Positions 16,337-25,052 of a stretch of 49,548 bases of DNA are shown piece after piece (position 1 is the first letter of the stretch; each line of letters starts with the position of its first letter). The notes under the pieces were generated by a model that saw nothing but the letters and a program-made list of their open reading frames with translations, was not told the DNA's origin and ran no database searches. The stretch is from the NCBI GenBank assembly GCA_903932505.1, contig CAIZGN010000689.1, positions 1 through 49,548 on the forward strand. Direction: 5' to 3'. This DNA is from Candidatus Hydrogenedentota bacterium (lineage in GTDB: Bacteria > Hydrogenedentota > Hydrogenedentia > Hydrogenedentales > CAIZGN01). The position numbers and the translations under genes were made by a program.

Positions 16337-17734
16337 ATGATGTCGATGTTTACGCGGAAGAATCTTGGCGGGTTTGCCCTTGCGGTCGTGTTGGTTGCGG
16401 GTTTGACGGGATGTCCGGCCACCCGCATCACGATGGCCGTGCCGACAAACGCCGTGGCCTTGGTCATTGATGCCGATCCCCAGACGGGGTTGCTGTCGGC
16501 CGGGCAGACAACTTGGTATAAGTTTGGGGCCGCCGGTGGACGTGAATACACCGTTGCTATCGACAGCAATGCCGCTCCGGGGACGACGGACGCGGGCCTT
16601 GGCGCGTTGAGTCAGGCCTATTATGAAAAAGTAAACGATTCCCGGGGTAACCCCATTCTGCAGACCGCCACAACGACCGCAAAATCAGTGGCCGTGGTTG
16701 CACCAGAGGCGGACCGCGACCTCTATGTGCAATTGACGAACGATTTCCCCGAGACCGTAACGGCGGACGTAAATTACACCATAGCGGTGACGCTCAAGCC
16801 GGATCCGATGAATGAGGGCGAGGTTGGGACGGAACTCAAGGTTACGGATGACCCGACAACGGTGGACTACACGCAGGCCACCCTGCAGTCCGGCACACCA
16901 ACCTGGGTGAAATTCACCAGCGTGAAAGGGGCGAACCTGCACTTGGACGTGAAGGGCGATGCCAAGATCACCGCAGTCTACGCCAGCGATCACCGCACGC
17001 CAGTGAGCGTCGATGCCTCCCTGCTCAATATATTGGATCTGCCCTCCGACGGCGAATATTTCATCGCCCTGAGCACTGACCTCGCCACGCAAACGGTGCT
17101 GGCGGGGCTCGTGAAGGTATCCGTGAATCCGGTATCCATTGCCGATATCACGACCGTGTGGACGCCATCTTCGCCCGCCGTGCAGACCAGCCGTCCGTAC
17201 CTCAAGGAAGCGAAGACCTGGGTGCAGTTTTCGGCCACCATTGGGCAAAACCTCTTTGCAGGGAGCAAGGATGGCACGGTGATCGGAACCGCCTACCAAA
17301 GCGATCTGGTGACCCCCGTCGATCTCAACAACATCCCCGCGACCGGCATCTACGCGCTTGCGCTGCACGCGGTCTCCTCGTCCTACCTTTCCGCATCGAC
17401 TGGCCTGGAACGCGTTTCCGCAGTGCCGACATCGGCGGCCGAGGTGAGTACGCTGTTGTCCGTGACGACGGAGTCGGCCCTCACCTATACCCCGGTGGTA
17501 CTCACCGCCAACGGCGCGACCTGGGTGAAGTTCAACGGGATGCCCGGCGGCTATCTACAGTTCACGGCACGGCCCTACACCGCGCAACTGACCGCAGTCT
17601 ATCTCCCCAGCGGTGGTGTTCTGGGCGACCCGGTAGACGCGCATGCATTGCTGGAGCAAGGCGTTTATGTCGCCCAACTGCGCAGTATCAGCGGCGCAGC
17701 CCGCTCCGAGGTCGAGGTCGCATTGTACTGGTAG
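16337..17734 (+). CDS. Secreted lipoprotein with about four degenerate internal repeats
   Basis: Lipobox-like signal LAVVLVAGLTGC; repeated pattern TTWYKFGA / PTWVKFTSVKG / KTWVQFSATIG / ATWVKFNGMPG followed by AxYxSDxxTPVDxxxLxxxGxYxxAL. Confidence 0.7.
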   Translation: MMSMFTRKNLGGFALAVVLVAGLTGCPATRITMAVPTNAVALVIDADPQTGLLSAGQTTWYKFGAAGGREYTVAIDSNAAPGTTDAGLGALSQAYYEKVNDSRGNPILQTATTTAKSVAVVAPEADRDLYVQLTNDFPETVTADVNYTIAVTLKPDPMNEGEVGTELKVTDDPTTVDYTQATLQSGTPTWVKFTSVKGANLHLDVKGDAKITAVYASDHRTPVSVDASLLNILDLPSDGEYFIALSTDLATQTVLAGLVKVSVNPVSIADITTVWTPSSPAVQTSRPYLKEAKTWVQFSATIGQNLFAGSKDGTVIGTAYQSDLVTPVDLNNIPATGIYALALHAVSSSYLSASTGLERVSAVPTSAAEVSTLLSVTTESALTYTPVVLTANGATWVKFNGMPGGYLQFTARPYTAQLTAVYLPSGGVLGDPVDAHALLEQGVYVAQLRSISGAARSEVEVALYW

Positions 17735-18062
17735 GCGCAATCCGACCTGCTATATCCAAGCGCACCGTTATCCCGCATCCCACGGAACCGCGCAAGCCAA
17801 GTCCGAGAGATTGCAGATAGCTGGCGTGTCCTGCATATTCCCTTACTTTTCGGTACCCACAGGTCTGAATTGTAAGGGAATTCCCCAAAAAACCGACAAA
17901 CGAATCCCTCATGACCTCTAAGCTACACGTTTTTGCAGTTCTGACGTGGAATTTCAAGGGGTGGATTGAGTTCGTTTTGACCAAGGGGGTACTATCATCA
18001 TAGAGTCCGTTTGAGCCAATAGACGCCCATCTTTCGTGCGGTCCCAACCCAGGAGTTCGGTG

Positions 18063-19778
18063 ATGCATCCCATTTCGCCACAGTCCGTTGTCTTCGCATT
18101 CATTTTTCTCATGGTGCTTACCCTAGTCTGCGCGACAAGACCTGCCCTTGCAGCCGGTGTGCCGACACCTGGGCAGATGGCGTGGCACGAAATGGAAATC
18201 GAGATGTTGTTGTGTCTTGATCCGTGCACTTGGCAGGGGCGCGAATACGATAACCACACGACGCCGCAGGACCAGGTGAATCCTACCCAACTCGACACCG
18301 ATCAATGGTGCCAGGCCGCCCAATCCTTTGGTGCCAGACAGATCGTGTTTGTGGCCAAGCACACGGGCGGATTCTGCTGGTGGCAGACAGAGACCAGCAA
18401 CTACGGAATCCGCAACACGCCCTACAAAGGGGGCAAAGGTGATGTGCTGGCCGAATTGTCCCAAAGTTGCCGCAAGTATGGCCTCAAACTGGGGATATAC
18501 CTGTATCCCGGCGATGAACAGTGGGGTGCCGGCATCGGAAGCGGCGGACGCACCAAGAACCCCGCCCGTCAGGAGGCTTACAACGCCGTCTTGCGGCAGC
18601 AATGGACCGAAGTTCTGTCCCGCTATGGAGAGATTTCCGAACTTTGGTTTGACGGAAGTTGTGTCATTGAACTGGGCGACGTGATTAAGCAATGGGCACC
18701 CTCCGCGATGGTGTTTCAAGGCCCGCATGCCACCTTGCGATGGCCCGGCAACGAAAAAGGCATCGCGCCCTATCCCGCTTGGCAGACCGTGGACAAAGCC
18801 GCCGCCGCAACCGGGGTTTCGACCGGCAAAGACAGCAATCCGGACGGCGATGTGTGGTTGCCAATGGAAATGGACACAACCCTGCTCGACCACAAGTGGT
18901 TTTGGGGCCCGGATACTGACCCGATGCTCAAGTCGGTTCAAACATTGATGGATGTCTACTATACGTCCGTGGGTCGAGGTTGTGTGCTCATGCTGAATGC
19001 CACGCCGGACACCACAGGCCGCATCCCGGAATCGCATATCCAGCGCTACCGGGAATTCGGGCGCGCCATTGAAAGTCTGTACGAAAAGCCCAAGGGTGAG
19101 ATATCGGGCACAGGAACCACCCTCGAACTGCGGTTTGCCGGTCCCACACGCGTCAACCGCGTGGTGACCATGGAGGACATCCGCGCCGGGCAGCGTGTAC
19201 GGGCCTATACCCTGGAATGCTTCCGGAATGGCACTTGGAAAAAGTGCCTGACGGGCCAATCCATCGGCTACAAGAAAATTGATGTACTGGAAAGCGCCGA
19301 CATCGATGGACTGCGCCTGTGCATCACCGATGCCTCGGACACGCCCCAAATCAAACGCTTTGCCGCGTACGAGGCACCGGAGTCGACCAACCCTTCCGCT
19401 TCGGTCACGGTGCCGGAAAACCACTGGAAGCTCGTGGACACAGAGAAGCCGATTCGGGCCACCACCACATGGATCCCCATTGAGATTCCGTTGACCGCCC
19501 GTATTCAGACACCCGGCGAATATGAAATCGAGTTGCGAACAAAAGACGAAAAGGCAGCGGTGAAAGTGAAGAACGCCGTGATCCTGATGGGTGGCACAGA
19601 AGCCCCGCGGCTCATCCGATCCCTCGGGCGCGGCAACGCATGGCGTATCAGCCGAACGGACCAAGTGACCCCGGATGAACATGGCGTGACGCTCCTGCGC
19701 CTCGAACTTCGTGTGCGCGGCGGGGAAGAAACTCCGGTGGAGTTCTTCGTGCGTCCTGCCGAAAACAAACCGGACTGA
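18063..19778 (+). CDS. Alpha-L-fucosidase, glycoside hydrolase family 29
   Basis: Signal peptide; FGARQIVFVAKHTGGFCWWQTETSNYGI, YLYPGDEQW, nucleophile motif ISELWFDG. Confidence 0.88.
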   Translation: MHPISPQSVVFAFIFLMVLTLVCATRPALAAGVPTPGQMAWHEMEIEMLLCLDPCTWQGREYDNHTTPQDQVNPTQLDTDQWCQAAQSFGARQIVFVAKHTGGFCWWQTETSNYGIRNTPYKGGKGDVLAELSQSCRKYGLKLGIYLYPGDEQWGAGIGSGGRTKNPARQEAYNAVLRQQWTEVLSRYGEISELWFDGSCVIELGDVIKQWAPSAMVFQGPHATLRWPGNEKGIAPYPAWQTVDKAAAATGVSTGKDSNPDGDVWLPMEMDTTLLDHKWFWGPDTDPMLKSVQTLMDVYYTSVGRGCVLMLNATPDTTGRIPESHIQRYREFGRAIESLYEKPKGEISGTGTTLELRFAGPTRVNRVVTMEDIRAGQRVRAYTLECFRNGTWKKCLTGQSIGYKKIDVLESADIDGLRLCITDASDTPQIKRFAAYEAPESTNPSASVTVPENHWKLVDTEKPIRATTTWIPIEIPLTARIQTPGEYEIELRTKDEKAAVKVKNAVILMGGTEAPRLIRSLGRGNAWRISRTDQVTPDEHGVTLLRLELRVRGGEETPVEFFVRPAENKPD

Positions 19779-19866
19779 CTCGCCAAGCCTCCGGGGCGGG
19801 GCATGGTTCTGCATTGGCGGGAGTTGACGAAGGGCATCGAACAACTGGACAAGCGGGAGGACGGCA

Positions 19867-22488
19867 ATGAAGGAATGGACACCTGAGGCACGGCAGCGGC
19901 TGGACAACTATCTTGATGAACTGAAGCGATGGGCCGAGGCTTCAGGACAGGATGGGGCTGAGATCACGGAGGGGATCCGGTCGCACGTGGAGGCGGAACT
20001 CAACGAGGCACCGGGCGAACCCGTCACCGAGGAAATGCTGCAAAGGAAACTCGCCGCGCTTGGGGCTGCGCAGGAGATTATCGCGCCGGACATGAAACCA
20101 GCGGACGCTTCGGGCGACAGTGCCTGGAAGCGAAGCAGCAAGGGCCAAATTCTAGGTCTTGTCCGCATTTTTCCCTTGTTGACGCTATGCACCGCCATAT
20201 TTGCCATTCTCTTTGAGTTCGTGGTTGGCATCATGTCGGAATTGTACATTGATCCGATGCCGGACTTGGGTCACTTGGCAGGGCTTATTCTCATTGTGGT
20301 CGGGCTGGGCCTGGGGGATGATTTTCGAAAAAAAGAGGCAGACCGCATCGGCGACTGGTTCAAATCATGGGTCTACATTCTGAACGGCTTTGCCGTCGTG
20401 TTGTCCTTCCTCTACTTCCTGGTATATGTGCCCGTTCTTCCCTTGGCGGCGATCTGCTGCCTTGTCTTGCTTGGATTCATGGGCTTTGCACCCCTGATGT
20501 GCTTCATGTTGAGCGTGGTGCAACTCAGTCAGCTCTGGGATCGATGCGGCGAACTGGGCGTGACCCGTGCCTGGGCGCTTAAGCGAATGGCTCTCGGGGT
20601 CGTGCTGGTGGGGGCGCTGGTCGGTCCCTCGCATATTCGCTCCGCAGTCACGGAATGGGCCGTCCGAAAAGCGCTGTCAGACAATGTGCAGGCGCAGATA
20701 CAGGGGCAGTGGTGGCTGAAGCGCCTTGGCAATGTCGAGAGCTTGGTACATAGCGCCTCGGGCCGCTTCCCCGGCATGGATTTCGATGGGGATGCGAATA
20801 TGTCGCGCTGGTCGCTGTATTACAAGATCACCGGAAAATCGCCAAGATTAGCATCGACACAGTCGGTCAGCCCCCTCTGGCGGAGTCCCCTCCATCTGAT
20901 CGATGTCCATGCGCAACGCGCGGTTGACCCCTGTTTGCTTTCCAGCACAATGGATGGCGCGGTGGATACCGGGACTGCAACCGCTTATCTGGAATGGACC
21001 CTCGAGTTTCGCAATGAGCAGGAGTGGGATCAATCCGTGCTGGGGCACATTCGTCTTCCCTATGGTGCGGTGGGCAGCCGACTGACATTGTGGGTGAATG
21101 GAGAACCCTGCGAAGCGGCTTATGGCACGCGCAATCAGGCGGTGCAAGCCTACCGCGATGTGGCGATCTCGCAGCGCCGTGATCCTGCCCTGCTGACAGT
21201 ATCGGGTTCGAATTCGGTCGCGCTTGAGTGTTTCCCCGTACCCTCCCATGGAACCCTGAAAGTGAAGGTGGGATTCACCATTCCGCTGGAATTGTGCGAT
21301 TCCAGCGCGGTGCTTACCCTGCCCTTTTTCGAGGGTCGGACCTTCGATCGGCCCGATTCAGTGTGCCGTTCCATCTGGATAGAAAGTCGCGCTCCGATGG
21401 AGACCGGAATCCCCGGTATCGAAGTCGAGACGCGGGCGGATGGCCGGACGGTATTGCAGGGCAAGGTTCCCGAAATCCAATTCGAACAGCCCGGTACGGC
21501 CATAATACGCATCCCTCAAGCTATCGCGGTTCCCGCGAGTGCCGATTCTGCGCTGTCCGAGACCCGCGCCACGGTTCACCTCGATGCCGGGCAAGCGGTC
21601 ACACCGGCACTGTGCCTGATCATTGATGGTTCAGTTGGTATGGCGGAGGCCATGGCGAAGATGGACTGGAATGCTCTAATCGAGGCACTGCCAACTGGAA
21701 GCCAGATTCGCGCGATACAAACGGGCCCACTTCCGCGTGTTTGGAAGGAGGAATTCGCACCGCCATCGCCCGAGCTGGTAGCCTGGCTGAAAGGGCTCAC
21801 CTACGAAGGCGGGCAGGACCCGGCACCGGCCTTGGAGAAAGCGTGGGAATGGGCTGCGGGACAAGCCAATGGCGCAATTCTTTGGGTCCACGACGCATTA
21901 CCGATCGAACTTTCGAGTGTAGAGGGGCTCCAGCAGCGCATGCGCCGTCAGCCGCAATCGGCCAACGGCGCGCCGATAGTTTTGTATGCACTGGGATATA
22001 CGAGCGAAAACAACGTGGTGATGGAGAAGCTGGACACGGCACCCATGATACGTCCCTTGCCAATATTGTCCGATGCCAAAGAGACGAGCAGTCATGCCGT
22101 GCGGCAAATTGCTGGGGCGCTACCCCGGGCCCGCTATGAACTCTTGCCCAATGGCCCGGCGGATGGCCCCGCCTCCCCTGACAAGGGGCACGGCGCACGG
22201 CTGGCGGTCGCAGAGCGGGTGCGGCTGATGGCGTGGCAGGGCACGCCCCAAGAAAAAGCGGAAGCCACCAAGCTGGCCATGTCGAACCGCCTGGTGACGC
22301 CACTGAGCGGTGCGGTGGTACTCCAAACGGCGCAGCAGTACAAAGACCACAACCTGAATCCGTCCAACGACCTCGATGCGGTACCCATCGTACCCGAGCC
22401 AGAGGAATGGGCACTCATCGCCGTGGCTTTCCTTGCCGCCACGGTGGCTTGGTCGCGACACCGGAAACTGGGTCGCGCGAAAACATGA
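19867..22488 (+). CDS. Multi-domain membrane protein: N-terminal HAAS-like domain, TM helices, VIT domain, VWA-like domain, C-terminal PEP-CTERM-type sorting tail
   Basis: HAAS-like LDNYLDELKRWAEASGQDGAEITEGIRSHVEAEL; VIT-like YLEWTLEFRNEQEWDQSVLGHIRLPYGAVGSRLTLWVNGEP; VWA-like ALCLIIDGSVGMAEAM; C-terminus VPEPEEWALIAVAFLAATVAWSRHRKLGR. Confidence 0.75.
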   Translation: MKEWTPEARQRLDNYLDELKRWAEASGQDGAEITEGIRSHVEAELNEAPGEPVTEEMLQRKLAALGAAQEIIAPDMKPADASGDSAWKRSSKGQILGLVRIFPLLTLCTAIFAILFEFVVGIMSELYIDPMPDLGHLAGLILIVVGLGLGDDFRKKEADRIGDWFKSWVYILNGFAVVLSFLYFLVYVPVLPLAAICCLVLLGFMGFAPLMCFMLSVVQLSQLWDRCGELGVTRAWALKRMALGVVLVGALVGPSHIRSAVTEWAVRKALSDNVQAQIQGQWWLKRLGNVESLVHSASGRFPGMDFDGDANMSRWSLYYKITGKSPRLASTQSVSPLWRSPLHLIDVHAQRAVDPCLLSSTMDGAVDTGTATAYLEWTLEFRNEQEWDQSVLGHIRLPYGAVGSRLTLWVNGEPCEAAYGTRNQAVQAYRDVAISQRRDPALLTVSGSNSVALECFPVPSHGTLKVKVGFTIPLELCDSSAVLTLPFFEGRTFDRPDSVCRSIWIESRAPMETGIPGIEVETRADGRTVLQGKVPEIQFEQPGTAIIRIPQAIAVPASADSALSETRATVHLDAGQAVTPALCLIIDGSVGMAEAMAKMDWNALIEALPTGSQIRAIQTGPLPRVWKEEFAPPSPELVAWLKGLTYEGGQDPAPALEKAWEWAAGQANGAILWVHDALPIELSSVEGLQQRMRRQPQSANGAPIVLYALGYTSENNVVMEKLDTAPMIRPLPILSDAKETSSHAVRQIAGALPRARYELLPNGPADGPASPDKGHGARLAVAERVRLMAWQGTPQEKAEATKLAMSNRLVTPLSGAVVLQTAQQYKDHNLNPSNDLDAVPIVPEPEEWALIAVAFLAATVAWSRHRKLGRAKT

Positions 22489-23894
22489 GTCCGAAATCCG
22501 CAGCCGGACACCGGGCGAACGGCACCACTCCTTTGTTCTACATCGGTGCCGGATTGGCGGGCGGGTGGGCAGCGGAAGGGTGGTTGCTCCAGCGTTGGGT
22601 CTCCGGGCAACCCTGGATTCCGGTGGTGGTACTCGGGGTGTGGGCCGTGCAGCGCTGCACCCGGGTTCCGGTGGCACGGGAGCGGTGTGATGTGGCCTTC
22701 AGTTGGCTTGTCGCGTCGACCGGGCTTCTGACCGCCTACGCCCTGCTTTGCCATACCCTTCCCCGACTCCTCTCCACGGGCTTGCTGACCACCAGTCTGG
22801 CCTGCATTGCATTAGCCGTCACGCCGCAGCCCTCTCGCTCGTGGTCCTGGCTGCCGCTGGCCATTGTGATCCTGCCGCTCGGGCCACCACTGGATTTTTT
22901 CTGCGCGTATCCCTTGCGCCGGGTCAGCGGTGTCCTCGCCGAGGGCATGCTGTGGGGGCAGGCGCAGCTCGATGGTCTCGCGCTTTCCGATGGCACCCGC
23001 CAAGTCCTGCTCGATGCGCCGTGCAGCGGCATCCACATGCTGGGTGTGGGGCTGCTGCTGGCCACTTTGCTCGCCGGATACACGGAACTCACCTTGTGGC
23101 GCACAGGCCTGCTGCTTGTCCTCACCCTGATGGCTATCGTTCTCGGAAACGCTCTGCGTGCGGCCTCGCTGTTCTTGGTGGAGACCCGATTCCCGCTGGG
23201 CGAACTCTTTCATAGCGGTGTGGGCTTGATAATCTTTCTGGCGGTGTCACTCGCGATGATGGCATTCGCCTGGCGACTTCGCGTAGTTCCAGGCGCGGCC
23301 CCGGACAAGCCGGAACGAGTCGCGGGTTACCTTTGTCGCGCGTTCTTTTTTCTATCCGCAGTGGCCGCCGCTGCATCGCCCCTTTTGGCGGAATCCAAAG
23401 CGCATAGGGGCGCTCCCCCGGAACTCGCTGGTATTGTCTGGCCGAAAACGTGGGAGGGAGCGCCCCTGGTCGCAGCGCCTATTCCACCAGAATGGGCGGG
23501 AGCCGAAAACTTGTTTGGAGGGCGCATGGCCCAGTTCCGGTGCGGCGAGGCCATGGTTCTACTGCGGCTCACCCCGGAGGTTTCCCGAGCCTTGCACGAA
23601 TCGCGCCGGTGCTACGAAGCCTTCGGCTGGCACTGCGCCACCCTGCCGGGCTGGCGCGACCCGCAGGGGCGGCTGTGGAGCAGTTTTTCCGCAACGCATC
23701 CCGACGGCCGCAAACGCGTTGTCCGGGAATGCTTCATGCGCGTGTCTGCACCCGTTTTGCCCGCCGCGCTGGAAGATCTACCTGCCAGGGGACACACCTG
23801 GCCCGATGCCTCCAGCTGGTACTGGGCATCGGCAATACCCGGCACAGAACCAGCATTAAACCTGGCAATTACCCGCGTAGCACCGCAAGGATAG
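22485..23894 (+). CDS. Exosortase-family cysteine transpeptidase/protease-like membrane protein with C-terminal extension
   Basis: Exosortase signature residues: Cys in DAPCSGIHMLGVGLL, Arg in LGNALRAASLF, His in ELFHSGVGLIIF, in a multi-TM context; ATGA overlap with the PEP-CTERM gene. Confidence 0.85.
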   Translation: MSPKSAAGHRANGTTPLFYIGAGLAGGWAAEGWLLQRWVSGQPWIPVVVLGVWAVQRCTRVPVARERCDVAFSWLVASTGLLTAYALLCHTLPRLLSTGLLTTSLACIALAVTPQPSRSWSWLPLAIVILPLGPPLDFFCAYPLRRVSGVLAEGMLWGQAQLDGLALSDGTRQVLLDAPCSGIHMLGVGLLLATLLAGYTELTLWRTGLLLVLTLMAIVLGNALRAASLFLVETRFPLGELFHSGVGLIIFLAVSLAMMAFAWRLRVVPGAAPDKPERVAGYLCRAFFFLSAVAAAASPLLAESKAHRGAPPELAGIVWPKTWEGAPLVAAPIPPEWAGAENLFGGRMAQFRCGEAMVLLRLTPEVSRALHESRRCYEAFGWHCATLPGWRDPQGRLWSSFSATHPDGRKRVVRECFMRVSAPVLPAALEDLPARGHTWPDASSWYWASAIPGTEPALNLAITRVAPQG

Positions 23895-23907
23895 GCCAAG
23901 ACCTTCG

Positions 23908-23945
23908 CCCTGGGAGCGCCGGCATCCCTGCCGGCGCTCCCAGGG
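23908..23945. repeat. Perfect 17-bp inverted repeat (CCCTGGGAGCGCCGGCA-TCCC-TGCCGGCGCTCCCAGGG); REP-like palindrome or terminator
   Basis: Arms are exact reverse complements, 4-nt loop, no adjacent T-tract, sits between convergent genes. Confidence 0.8.
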
Positions 23946-23951
23946 AAACGC

Positions 23952-25049
23952 TCAACCAAAAAAATCGCGAACCGCCAAGGCGACCTGTTCGACTTCCTCC
24001 ATCGGCAGATCGGGGTGCAGCGGCAGCGAAAGGACTTCGTGGGCGGCACGCTCTGCTTCCGGGAAAGAGCCCGGGCCAAGCTGGAGGCGTTGATAGACCT
24101 CTTGCAGGTGCAGGGGCACGGGGTAGTGCATGAGGGTGGCGACACCGCGTTCGCGAAGGTGCTCGGCCAGAGCATCGCGCTGCGGAGTGCGTATCACGAA
24201 AAGATGGTAGTTGGCAGTGGCCCACGGAGCCTCGTGCGGCAGGCGCAGGGGAAATCCGGCGAGTAGCTCGTGGTAGCGTTGGGCGCGCTGACGTCGGGCG
24301 TCATTGGCCCAGTCGAGGTGGCGCAGCTTCACCCGCAGGATGGCGGCTTGGATTTCATCGAGACGGCTGTTGACGCCGTCGCAGACGTGGTGATAGCGGC
24401 GGTCCTCGCCGTAGTTGCGCAGGCGGCGCAGGCGTCCCCGAATCTCGTCGGAATCGGTGGCAATCGCTCCGGCGTCGCCGTAGGCGCCGAGGTTTTTGGA
24501 GGGGTAGAAGCTGAAGGCGGCGGCAGCCCCGAAGCGTCCACAAGGGCGTTCCCGGTAGCATGCACCGTGCGCCTGCGCACAGTCCTCCACAACGACCAAG
24601 CCGTGCCGCTGCGCGATGGCCAATATGGCGTCCATGTCGCAGGGATGCCCGTAGAGGTGCACGGGCACAATGGCTTTAGTCTTTTCGGTGATGGCCCGCT
24701 CGAGGGCTTGGGGTGACATCGTGAGCGTGCCCGGATCAACGTCTGCAAGTTGCAGCTCACCACCGGCGGCGATGATGCCAACGGCGGTGGGCACACAGGT
24801 GTTGGCGGCCGTGATCACGCCATCGCCCCGGATCACACCCGCCGCAGCGAGCGCGAGATGGATGGCATCGGTGCCGGAGGCAACGCCAACGGCGTGCGCA
24901 GCGCCGAGGTGGGCGGCGAACTCGTTTTCAAAGGCTTCAAGCTGTTTGCCGAGGATATACCATCCCGCCTGAAAAACCTCGTCGATGGCGGCGCGGATTT
25001 CGGTTTCGAGCCTGCGAAATTCAGAGTGGAATTCGAGAAAAGGAATCAT
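23952..25049 (-). CDS. DegT/DnrJ/EryC1/StrS family PLP-dependent sugar aminotransferase
   Basis: GVASGTDAIHLALAAAG, VEDCAQAHGACYRERPCGRFG, FSFYPSKNLGAYGDAGAI. Confidence 0.92.
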   Translation of the reverse strand: MIPFLEFHSEFRRLETEIRAAIDEVFQAGWYILGKQLEAFENEFAAHLGAAHAVGVASGTDAIHLALAAAGVIRGDGVITAANTCVPTAVGIIAAGGELQLADVDPGTLTMSPQALERAITEKTKAIVPVHLYGHPCDMDAILAIAQRHGLVVVEDCAQAHGACYRERPCGRFGAAAAFSFYPSKNLGAYGDAGAIATDSDEIRGRLRRLRNYGEDRRYHHVCDGVNSRLDEIQAAILRVKLRHLDWANDARRQRAQRYHELLAGFPLRLPHEAPWATANYHLFVIRTPQRDALAEHLRERGVATLMHYPVPLHLQEVYQRLQLGPGSFPEAERAAHEVLSLPLHPDLPMEEVEQVALAVRDFFG

Positions 25050-25052
25050 GGC

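Noticed and set aside
18123-19907. 594-aa minus-strand ORF
   Set aside because: Antisense shadow of GH29
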